A stretch of DNA of 64,000 nt from assembly GCF_025685575.1 (NCBI RefSeq), contig NZ_JAGSYD010000004.1:248001-312000 (forward strand), read 5' to 3'. This stretch comes from Granulicella cerasi. GTDB taxonomy: Bacteria > Acidobacteriota > Terriglobia > Terriglobales > Acidobacteriaceae. This document shows, piece after piece, positions 54,087 to 61,542 of this stretch. A program made the translations under genes and the position numbers. Every line of letters begins with the position of its first letter. The first letter of the stretch is position 1. The notes below the pieces were generated by a model. It saw only the letters and a list, made by a program, of their open reading frames with translations, was not told the origin of the DNA and did not search any database.

Positions 54087-55133
54087 CTAGGTGGTGAGCA
54101 ACTGGCGTGCGAGCTTTACGTAGAGTTCCACGCAGTCGAGAATCTCCTGCTTGGCGATCACCTCGTCCGGCGTGTGCGCGACGAGGATCGTGCCGGGACC
54201 GAGCAGGAACGGCTCGCCCCAGTTCGTCAGCGACGGGATATCGGTGGTGTACTTTGCGACCATCGTCTCGAAGCCATCGAGCGCGCGCATTTGCACGAAC
54301 GGCAGCTCAAGCGAGAACTCCACCTCGCAGAGACCTTCGCAGCAAGCGAGGATGCCTTCGCGAATCGGCTCACTCGGGCCGACGAGGCGAACGAGCAGGT
54401 GCGCTTCGGCTTTGTCGGCGATGACGTTCGGCGCACGGCCACCGGAGAGTAGACCGACGTTCAGCGTGGTGTCGCCGATGCCTTCGACGACCGGCAGCTG
54501 CAGCTCCTGAATCTTCGCGAGCGCGGCGACGAGCTTGTCGATCGCCGAGTCACCGAGCTCCGGGTAAGCCGAGTGCGCGGCCTTGCCCCGCGCGTAAAGT
54601 TCGACGCGCAGGCAGCCCTTGGACGCGAGCGCCAGCTTGTTCTCTGTGGGCTCACCATTGATGAGAAAGCGTGATGACTTCACCGGATGCTGATTGGCCA
54701 CCTTCGCGCCAGCGGAGTCGCGCTCTTCGCCGACCACAAATAACATGCCGACCGGCAGGCCTTCTGCTGCGAGTCGCTGAGCAGCGGCAACCTGTGCGGC
54801 GAGGATGCCCTTCGCATCGCAAACGCCGCGACCGTAGAGGTGCGTCTCATCTTCGCGGCATGGGCCGAGGAACGGCGGCACGGTGTCGAAGTGTGTCGAG
54901 AAGAACAGCTTCGGCTCGACGCCTTGCTTCGTCGCGATCACGTTGAAGCGTGGCCCGTCACCCGCGCCGGGCGACTTCGCCTTGTCCGGTTGCTCCACCG
55001 TCTGACGCGAGACTTCCCAGCCAATCTCAGCAAGGTAGGCCGCGAGAAATTCGCCGCACACACCTTCGTGATACGTGGTGGATTCAATGTCGACAAGCTG
55101 CTTGGTCAGCGCGATCGGGTCAAGGTTTGCCAT
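54087..55133 (-). CDS. M20 family zinc peptidase / deacylase
   Basis: A 348-residue metallohydrolase of the ArgE/DapE/LysK group. Metal ligands and the catalytic acid are visible: FFSTHFDTVPP (His and Asp), the bridging Asp in GRGVCDAKG, the Glu pair in VVGEERDSAGA, the Glu of LINGEPTENKLALASKG and a His close to the end (VAHTPDEV). The dimerisation domain insertion is present (GKAAHSAYPELGDSAI). The substrate is probably an N-acyl amino acid, but ArgE, DapE and LysK types cannot be separated from sequence by eye. Confidence 0.85.
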   Translation of the reverse strand: MANLDPIALTKQLVDIESTTYHEGVCGEFLAAYLAEIGWEVSRQTVEQPDKAKSPGAGDGPRFNVIATKQGVEPKLFFSTHFDTVPPFLGPCREDETHLYGRGVCDAKGILAAQVAAAQRLAAEGLPVGMLFVVGEERDSAGAKVANQHPVKSSRFLINGEPTENKLALASKGCLRVELYARGKAAHSAYPELGDSAIDKLVAALAKIQELQLPVVEGIGDTTLNVGLLSGGRAPNVIADKAEAHLLVRLVGPSEPIREGILACCEGLCEVEFSLELPFVQMRALDGFETMVAKYTTDIPSLTNWGEPFLLGPGTILVAHTPDEVIAKQEILDCVELYVKLARQLLTT

Positions 55134-55175
55134 GCGGCTTCAGGATAACCCGAGCCGCCAGCTATCCTGTTGAAG

Positions 55176-55850
55176 ATGAGCGGACAAGTACGAACCATTG
55201 AAGATCTCCGCGGCCCCGCCGGTCGCCTCGAAGCCGTGATGAACACCGGCACACAGGACGCACTCTATGCGGCCGTCGTCGCTCATCCGCATCCGCTCTA
55301 CGGCGGCACCATGCACAACAAGGTCGTCTACCACGCGGCCAAGGCCTTCAATAGTTTTGGTCTGCCGACGCTGCGCTTCAACTTTCGTGGCGTAGGTCTA
55401 AGCGAAGGCGAACACGCCAACGGCAGCGGTGAGATCGACGACGTGCGCGCCGCCGTTGACTGGATGGACCGTGAGTTCCGTCTGCCCATCCTCTTCGCAG
55501 GCTTCTCGTTTGGATCGAACATCGGCTTTCGCGCCTGCTGCGGCGACCGTCGCATCGCAGGCCTCGTCGGGCTGGGACTGCCAATCAATGCGGAAGGGCG
55601 CGAGTACCACTACGACTTCCTGCCTTCGTGTGGGCCGATCCCGAAACTCTTCGTCATCGGCTCAGAGGACGCGTACGCTCCGCGCGAGCAGCTGGAGCGC
55701 GAACTCGCGAAGGCCACCGATCCGAAACGCACCGTATGGGTGAAGGGCGCGGACCACTTCTTCGCCGGGACGCCTCAGTCGCCGGAGCCGAAGCTGGGCG
55801 TCATGAGCGAAGCGGTGCGGACGTGGCTTTCGGCGAGCTTCGGGCTCTGA
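55176..55850 (+). CDS. alpha/beta hydrolase, YqiA/DUF-type small dienelactone-like
   Basis: A 224-residue cytosolic hydrolase. The oxyanion region is VVAHPHPLYGGTMHNKVV, the nucleophile Ser lies in FAGFSFGSNIG (G-F-S-F-G), the acid is in IGSEDAYAPRE and the catalytic His is in GADHFFAG. The family of small cytosolic acyl hydrolases is close to this; substrate unknown. I chose the ATG at MSGQVRT. The 3' end overlaps the end of the convergent hydrolase gene by 76 bases. Confidence 0.85.
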   Translation: MSGQVRTIEDLRGPAGRLEAVMNTGTQDALYAAVVAHPHPLYGGTMHNKVVYHAAKAFNSFGLPTLRFNFRGVGLSEGEHANGSGEIDDVRAAVDWMDREFRLPILFAGFSFGSNIGFRACCGDRRIAGLVGLGLPINAEGREYHYDFLPSCGPIPKLFVIGSEDAYAPREQLERELAKATDPKRTVWVKGADHFFAGTPQSPEPKLGVMSEAVRTWLSASFGL

Positions 55851-56818
55851 GTCAGGCGCTCGTCCTGCACCCGCGCGAGGAAGCTCGTGATGTGCGCGGC
55901 AACTCGTTCGGCGCACTCTTCTGCGGGGCGATGGCCCACACCTGGCAGGATGCGCAGCTTCACCTGGCGGAAGTGCTTTAGCAGTTCATCGGCTGAGGTA
56001 TGCGGCACGGCGCGATCGCTGTCTCCCCAAAGCATGAGCGTCGGCTGCGTGACACCCTTCGACAGCTTCCGCTGTAGACGCGCCATGTCTTTGTGCCAGG
56101 TGCGCAGGAGCGAAAGCAGATGCCGAATCGTGCCGGGTGTGCGGAGGTTTTCGCGATAAGGCTGCAGGTATTCGAGCGTGTCCGCGCGCTCCTGGCCGGA
56201 CATACGACGCAGGCCGATGCGCTGCATCCACTGCGGAAACCACGGCAGCGAGTACGCAAACAGGCGCCCCGGCAGCGAGATATAAAAACGGATGACAGGG
56301 TCACCTTCGTCGAAATGAGGATGCGCAGGCGCGAGCAGCACGAGCGAACCGACGCGCTCAGGCACGGTCTGCGCCAGCGTCATGGCGACCGCTCCGCCGT
56401 GGGAGTGGCCGACGACGCAGGCGTTCCGAATCATGAGCTTCTCCAGCACCCGCGCGGTGAGATTCGAGGTGTACTTCAGCGTCGCATCGAGTCCTTCTCG
56501 GCGTTCCGAGGCACCCGCGCCGGGGAAATCCAGCGCGATCACATGCTGCGCCTCCGATAGCTCCGCAAGCAGACGACGGAAGGTGTCGGCGCATCCCATC
56601 AGGCCATGCAAAAGGACAAGCGACGGCGTTCCCGGAACCGCCTTTCCCTGTTCGAGAAACGAAAGCTCCAGGCCATCGATGTTGAGATGGCGGCGGGTCG
56701 GCTGCATGGATTTGTTCGCGGGGATCGCGCTGCTTTCATGATAAGTCCGAAACAATTCATCGAATGTTAATTCTGCCCGCGCGGGCCACTCAAGATGGTT
56801 GAACCGCGCACGGTGCAT
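55775..56818 (-). CDS. alpha/beta hydrolase
   Basis: A 347-residue alpha/beta-fold hydrolase. The core starts at about residue 45 (LVLLHGLMGCADTFRRLL), with the nucleophile Ser in VVGHSHGGAVAM, the acid in LWGDSDRAVP and the His in LPGVGHRPAEEC; a cap domain of about 70 residues lies between. The start is uncertain: I place it at the ATG with a CGGGGGC site; an ATG 37 codons later (MQPTRRH) would still leave a whole domain. Its C-terminal 25 codons overlap the convergent hydrolase gene. Confidence 0.83.
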   Translation of the reverse strand: MHRARFNHLEWPARAELTFDELFRTYHESSAIPANKSMQPTRRHLNIDGLELSFLEQGKAVPGTPSLVLLHGLMGCADTFRRLLAELSEAQHVIALDFPGAGASERREGLDATLKYTSNLTARVLEKLMIRNACVVGHSHGGAVAMTLAQTVPERVGSLVLLAPAHPHFDEGDPVIRFYISLPGRLFAYSLPWFPQWMQRIGLRRMSGQERADTLEYLQPYRENLRTPGTIRHLLSLLRTWHKDMARLQRKLSKGVTQPTLMLWGDSDRAVPHTSADELLKHFRQVKLRILPGVGHRPAEECAERVAAHITSFLARVQDERLTQSPKLAESHVRTASLMTPSFGSGD

Positions 56819-56924
56819 TCTGAAAGCCCCCGAGATGGAATCCCAGAACCTGTATTGCACTTCCTTTTTCTGTATTCTGAGGAGAACCTCGGCCTGTAAT
56901 TCTGCTCTTTCCAGCGGAAACGTA

Positions 56925-56942
56925 TTTGGCTGTGAACGTGCT
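56925..56942 (+). promoter_or_regulatory. candidate sigma-54 promoter of the kinase/regulator operon
   Basis: TTGGCTGTGAACGTGCTT has GG at 56927-56928 and GC at 56939-56940 with ten bases between them, the spacing of the -24/-12 elements, and matches most of the consensus TGGCAC-N5-TTGC. It lies 40 bases before the kinase start. The operon it precedes encodes a sigma-54 activator, which would allow autoregulation. Confidence 0.4.
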
Positions 56943-56981
56943 TATCTATAGCGGAAGGTTTCGGCGACGGTTTCCCGGTCC

Positions 56982-59900
56982 ATGAAGAGCGCCTCGCAAA
57001 CCCGGTTGCTTGCTGTGTTGCTGGCGGTACTGACGCTGGCGGCCATGGCACTCGGCGTCGCCAATCTGATGCAGGAGGCGGCCTTCAACCCGCCGACCGA
57101 TGGTATCCGCTGGTCGGAGGTCGACGGCGGCCTCAAAGCCTACATCGTCCCCGCCGACACCCCAGGCGGCCGCGCCGGAATCAAGCGTGGCGACGTTCTC
57201 AGCGCCGTGACGGGCGCCAATCTTCAACCCGCCGACAGCGTTCATTGGTCTGAGGTCGACAGCGGCCTTAAGGGCTTCACCGCATCACCGGACTCGGCAA
57301 CGAATCCGACGAACCATAGCGTCATCAAGCAAGGCAATCTTCCTGCGGCGAGCAGTGTCAGAGTGAAGCGCATAGCGTCGCTCGAACGCCAGATGGAAGC
57401 GATCGGCACCTGGCAGCACGCCACGTACACCATCGAGCGCCAGACCTCGACGCACCGGATGACTAGCCTCGATATCGGCCTTATTCTCGAGCCGTCAGAC
57501 CGCACCGACTATCAGGTGAAGCGCATGATCGCGCTGGTCTACCTCGCGATCGGCCTGTATGTGCTCTTCCGTCGCTGGGGCGCACCGAAGTCGATCCACT
57601 TCTTCGTCTTCTGCCTCACATCGTTCGTCCTGTACGCCTTCCACTACACCGGCACGCTCGATGGGTTGGACCAAACGACCTTCTGGCTGAACGAGGCTGC
57701 GCTATTATTGCAGCCCGCCATGTTCCTGCACTTCGCCATGACCTTCGACGGCGAAGCGACGCGCCGGGAACTCCGCGGGCTCGGCGTACTGGTTTACCTG
57801 CCGGCTCTCGTCCTGGCCAGCCTGCGATTTGCCTCGCTACGTCTCTGGGCGCCGACCGAGCGACTGCAGCATCGGCTCGACCAGTTTGACTACGCCTACC
57901 TCGCGGGCTTTTACGTACTTGCGGCGATCATCTTCTGGGCTCGCTATCGCAGTGAGTCCAAGCCGCTGGAGCGCCAGCAGCTCAAGTGGCTGACACGCGG
58001 CACGCTGCTCACCGTGGCGCCCTTCACCGCCTTCTATGTGATCCCCTTCCTTGCGGACTGGAACACCCCCGGGATTCTCACGAAGATCGCCATCCTCAGC
58101 CTGATCCTGTTGCCGCTGACCTTCTCCTGGGCCATCGTGCGCTATCGTCTGATGGACGTCGACCTCATCTTCAAGCGCGGCGTCACTTATACGCTTGCGA
58201 CGGCCGCGCTCGTGGGCGTCTACTTCGGCGTCATTGCCGTCACTGCCGAGTTCGTCCACAACAATCTTCCGGGACTGCGCTCCTGGGGCCTTGTCGCAGC
58301 GGTCATCGTTGCCGGCCTGCTCTTCGACCCGCTGAAGCGCATGATTCAAGGACGCGTCGATCGCATCTTCGACCGCAAGCGATTCGACTACCGCGAGACG
58401 CTGATCGACTTCGGCAAGGAACTCAACGCGCAGACCGATCTCCGGACGCTCGTCGGCAGCATCGTCGAGCGCCTGCCGCAAACCATGTTGCTGACGCGCG
58501 TCGCCGTATTCCTCGCGGACGATTTCGGACGCTTCAATCTGGTCGCCTCGCACGGTCTTGGGGACAACGTTCGCAACCGCCCGCTGGATCTCGGCTTCCT
58601 CGACTTCTCGCGCAACGGAGAAGACTCTCATATCTACTTCGAAGGCCCGCACGCGCTGCTACGCCTACCCGACGGCCAGCGCGAAACAGCGATCTCGCTA
58701 GACCTGAACTACTACGTTCCGTGTCGCGCCGCACGGCATGAAGGCCGTGGCAAATCCACGGTCGCAGTGCTCGGCCTTGGCCGAACGGGCGAAGGCGACT
58801 TCCTCTCTTCGGAAGACATGGTGCTTCTCGAGTCGCTTGCAGGCTACATTGGTATCGCCATCCAGAACGCGCAGCTCTACGAGCGCCTCACACGCAAGGC
58901 CCTCGAGTTCGAACGCCTCCGCGACTTCAATGAAAATATCGTCGAGTCCATCAATATCGGCGTCTTCGCGCTCGATCTCGACGACCGCGTGGAAAGCTGG
59001 AACGCGCAGATGGAAGTGATGTACGCCACGCCGCGTGCAGAGGCTCTGCGCAAGACGATCAGCGAGGTCTTCCCTGCGGAGTTCGTGCAGGAGTTTGATC
59101 GCATCCGCTCCGAGCAGGGCGTGGTCACGCTCTACAAGTTCCGCCTCCATACTCCTGCCGGCGAAGCCCGCACGGCAAACATCACTGTTGCTCCGCTGCT
59201 CAACAAGGACTTTGAAGCGGTGGGCCGCATCATCCTCGTGGACGACATCACCGACCGCGTAAACATGGAAGCGCAGCTCTCACAGTCAGAGAAGCTCTCG
59301 TCGATTGGCTTGCTCGCCGCAGGCGTCGCTCATGAGGTCAACACTCCGCTTGCGGTCATCAGCAGCTACGCGCAGATGCTCGGCAAGCAGCTCCGCGCGG
59401 ATGACGCCAGCCAGGCACGCCTGCAGCCGGTGCTCGACAAGATCATCCAGCAGACCTTCCGCGCAAGCGAGATCGCCAGCGGGTTGCTGAACTTCTCGCG
59501 CATGGGCACGGTGGACTTTGCCTCCACCGAGCTGAATGCCGTTGTGCGCGAAACGACCCTGCTTCTCGAGCACCAGATGCGTTCGGGCGGAGTCGCCGTG
59601 CTGACCGATCTTTCCGGCGACACGCCCATCATCTCGGGCAACCGCGGCAAGCTCCAGCAGGTTCTCGTCAATCTCGTGCTGAACGCGAAGGACGCCCTGC
59701 AGGACAAGGGTTCCGGCCAGGTCAAGATCACCACGCGCCGCACTGAATCCGGTGCGGCCGAGCTACTCGTCGAAGACAACGGAGGCGGTATGCCTCCCGA
59801 GGTCGTGGCTCGCATCTTCGACCCATTCTTCACCACGAAGAGCACGCCGAAGGAAGGCCAGCGGAAAGGAACGGGGCTTGGCCTCTCCGTCACTTACGGC

Positions 59901-60047
59901 ATCATCCAGGAGCATCACGGCATCATCGAGGTATCGAGTGTCGTAGGAGAAGGCACCACGTTCCGGCTGGAGTTCCCGGCAGAAACACCCGACGGTCGCC
60001 AGAAAAAGGCGAGCGCAAAGCAAGAAGGGATTGAAGTGAATGTCTAG
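56982..60047 (+). CDS. membrane sensor histidine kinase with PDZ-like, GAF and PAS domains
   Basis: A 1021-residue sensor kinase. A signal/anchor helix (8-30) leads to an extracytoplasmic region with a PDZ-like segment (IKRGDVLSAV) and an internal duplication. About seven membrane helices follow at 180-445. A GAF domain spans about 475-640 and a PAS domain about 645-760 (SINIGVFALDLDDRVESWN). HisKA has the phospho-acceptor His784 in AGVAHEVNTPL; HATPase boxes are Asn901, DNGGGMPP (932-939) and GTGLGLS (963-969). Its stop overlaps the response-regulator start by eight bases, so they are partners. Confidence 0.93.
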   Translation: MKSASQTRLLAVLLAVLTLAAMALGVANLMQEAAFNPPTDGIRWSEVDGGLKAYIVPADTPGGRAGIKRGDVLSAVTGANLQPADSVHWSEVDSGLKGFTASPDSATNPTNHSVIKQGNLPAASSVRVKRIASLERQMEAIGTWQHATYTIERQTSTHRMTSLDIGLILEPSDRTDYQVKRMIALVYLAIGLYVLFRRWGAPKSIHFFVFCLTSFVLYAFHYTGTLDGLDQTTFWLNEAALLLQPAMFLHFAMTFDGEATRRELRGLGVLVYLPALVLASLRFASLRLWAPTERLQHRLDQFDYAYLAGFYVLAAIIFWARYRSESKPLERQQLKWLTRGTLLTVAPFTAFYVIPFLADWNTPGILTKIAILSLILLPLTFSWAIVRYRLMDVDLIFKRGVTYTLATAALVGVYFGVIAVTAEFVHNNLPGLRSWGLVAAVIVAGLLFDPLKRMIQGRVDRIFDRKRFDYRETLIDFGKELNAQTDLRTLVGSIVERLPQTMLLTRVAVFLADDFGRFNLVASHGLGDNVRNRPLDLGFLDFSRNGEDSHIYFEGPHALLRLPDGQRETAISLDLNYYVPCRAARHEGRGKSTVAVLGLGRTGEGDFLSSEDMVLLESLAGYIGIAIQNAQLYERLTRKALEFERLRDFNENIVESINIGVFALDLDDRVESWNAQMEVMYATPRAEALRKTISEVFPAEFVQEFDRIRSEQGVVTLYKFRLHTPAGEARTANITVAPLLNKDFEAVGRIILVDDITDRVNMEAQLSQSEKLSSIGLLAAGVAHEVNTPLAVISSYAQMLGKQLRADDASQARLQPVLDKIIQQTFRASEIASGLLNFSRMGTVDFASTELNAVVRETTLLLEHQMRSGGVAVLTDLSGDTPIISGNRGKLQQVLVNLVLNAKDALQDKGSGQVKITTRRTESGAAELLVEDNGGGMPPEVVARIFDPFFTTKSTPKEGQRKGTGLGLSVTYGIIQEHHGIIEVSSVVGEGTTFRLEFPAETPDGRQKKASAKQEGIEVNV

Positions 60048-61482
60048 TAGTACAGCGCTCGGCGAGCGCGAATCAGGTCGTAACGGAGCAGCGAAGGCGA
60101 AGCAGCAGCGCATTCTCATCATCGATGACGAGGCGGGCATCCGCGATTCGCTGGAAACGCTCCTCGGGCTCGAAGGATTTGACGTAGACATGGCTCCGGA
60201 AGGAGTCGCAGGCCTCAACCTGCTGACCTCCAATGTCTACGACCTGTTGCTGCTGGACCTGTCCCTTCCCGGCGAAAGCGGTATCGAGCTGCTGCCTCGC
60301 ATCAAAGCGCTTGCACCCGAACTGCCGGTCATCATGATCACCGCCTACGGCACGGTCGGCAACGTCGTCGACGCGATGAGTGCAGGTGCGGCGAACTTCA
60401 TCCAGAAGCCGTGGGACAACGAGAAGCTGCTCGCCGATATCCGCGCCGCCATTGGCCGCAGCGAGGCTGAGCAAGAGGTCGTTCACCTCAAGCGTGCGCT
60501 GAAGCAGCGCTCTAGCTTCGAGAATATCGTGGGTAAGAGCGAGCCGATGCTCCGTCTCTTCGACACCGTGGCGCAGATCGCGCCGTCCCGCTCAACAGTG
60601 CTCATTCAGGGCGAGAGCGGTACGGGTAAAGAGCTCATCGCACGCGCGATTCATGCGAATTCGCCGCGCCGCGATAAGCCGTTCATCCCTGTAAACACCG
60701 GCGCGGTGCCGAGCGATCTGCTGGAGTCCACGCTCTTCGGTCACGAACGCGGGGCCTTCACCTCGGCCGTAGCATCGAAGAAAGGCCTCTTCGAAGTCGC
60801 CGACCAGGGCACGCTCTTTCTCGACGAAATTGGCACGATGACGATGGATATGCAGGCCAAGATTCTGCGCGTCCTGCAGGATCGTCGCTTCATGCGCCTC
60901 GGCGGCACACAGGAGATGCAGGTGGACGTTCGCATCATCGCGGCGACCAACGTCCCGTTGGCGCAGGCCGTCAAGGATGGCCGCTTCCGCGAAGATCTCT
61001 TCTACCGCCTCAACGTCATTGCGGTCGAGCTTCCGCCGCTGCGCAATCGCAAGGAAGATATTCCCCTTCTCGCGCTGCATTACCTGCATCACTACGCGCT
61101 CGAGAACGGCTTCCAGACGCCGGAGCTCACCAGCGATGCGCTGCGCGTGATGATGGATTACGACTGGCCGGGCAACGTGCGTGAGCTTGAAAACGCGATG
61201 GAGCGCAGCGTTGTGTTGGCTACTTCGCCTCTGATCACGCCGGATCTGCTGCCCACGCAGCTACGTGGCACCACCTACTCCACGACGATGCTCGAGCAGC
61301 GCGCGGATGCTTCCCTCTTCGACGTGATAGAGGACATCGAGCGCCGCATCATCGCCGACCGCCTGGAGCGCTGCAACTGGAATCAGACGGAAGCGTCGGA
61401 GTACTTCCGCATCCCACTTTCGACGTTGAACCAGAAGATCAAGCGCCTCAATATCGAAGTCCGGAAACGGAACCGAGACTAG
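60040..61482 (+). CDS. NtrC-family sigma-54-dependent response regulator with GAFTSA loop
   Basis: A 480-residue regulator. The receiver domain has Asp29/30, the phospho-acceptor Asp73 (LLDLSLPG), Thr101 and Lys123. The AAA+ domain shows Walker A GESGTGKE (191-198), Walker B TLFLDEIG (258-265), the sensor I region RIIAATN and arginine finger region FREDLFYRLNV. The loop that contacts sigma-54 reads GAFTSA (238-243) instead of GAFTGA. A C-terminal Fis-type helix-turn-helix ends the chain (WNQTEASEYFRIPLSTLNQK). It is co-transcribed with the kinase. Confidence 0.95.
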   Translation: MSSSTALGERESGRNGAAKAKQQRILIIDDEAGIRDSLETLLGLEGFDVDMAPEGVAGLNLLTSNVYDLLLLDLSLPGESGIELLPRIKALAPELPVIMITAYGTVGNVVDAMSAGAANFIQKPWDNEKLLADIRAAIGRSEAEQEVVHLKRALKQRSSFENIVGKSEPMLRLFDTVAQIAPSRSTVLIQGESGTGKELIARAIHANSPRRDKPFIPVNTGAVPSDLLESTLFGHERGAFTSAVASKKGLFEVADQGTLFLDEIGTMTMDMQAKILRVLQDRRFMRLGGTQEMQVDVRIIAATNVPLAQAVKDGRFREDLFYRLNVIAVELPPLRNRKEDIPLLALHYLHHYALENGFQTPELTSDALRVMMDYDWPGNVRELENAMERSVVLATSPLITPDLLPTQLRGTTYSTTMLEQRADASLFDVIEDIERRIIADRLERCNWNQTEASEYFRIPLSTLNQKIKRLNIEVRKRNRD

Positions 61483-61500
61483 AAGCAAACCGCAAGAAAA

Positions 61501-61530
61501 GAGGCGCCCCGCAGGGCGCCTCACTCTTTG
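61501..61530 (+). terminator. intrinsic terminator after the two-component operon
   Basis: GAGGCGCCC and GGGCGCCTC form a perfect 9-bp stem around CGCA, followed by ACTCTTTG. An A-rich 5' flank may let it also serve the convergent gene. Confidence 0.88.
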
Positions 61531-61542
61531 CATCGCGGAAAC

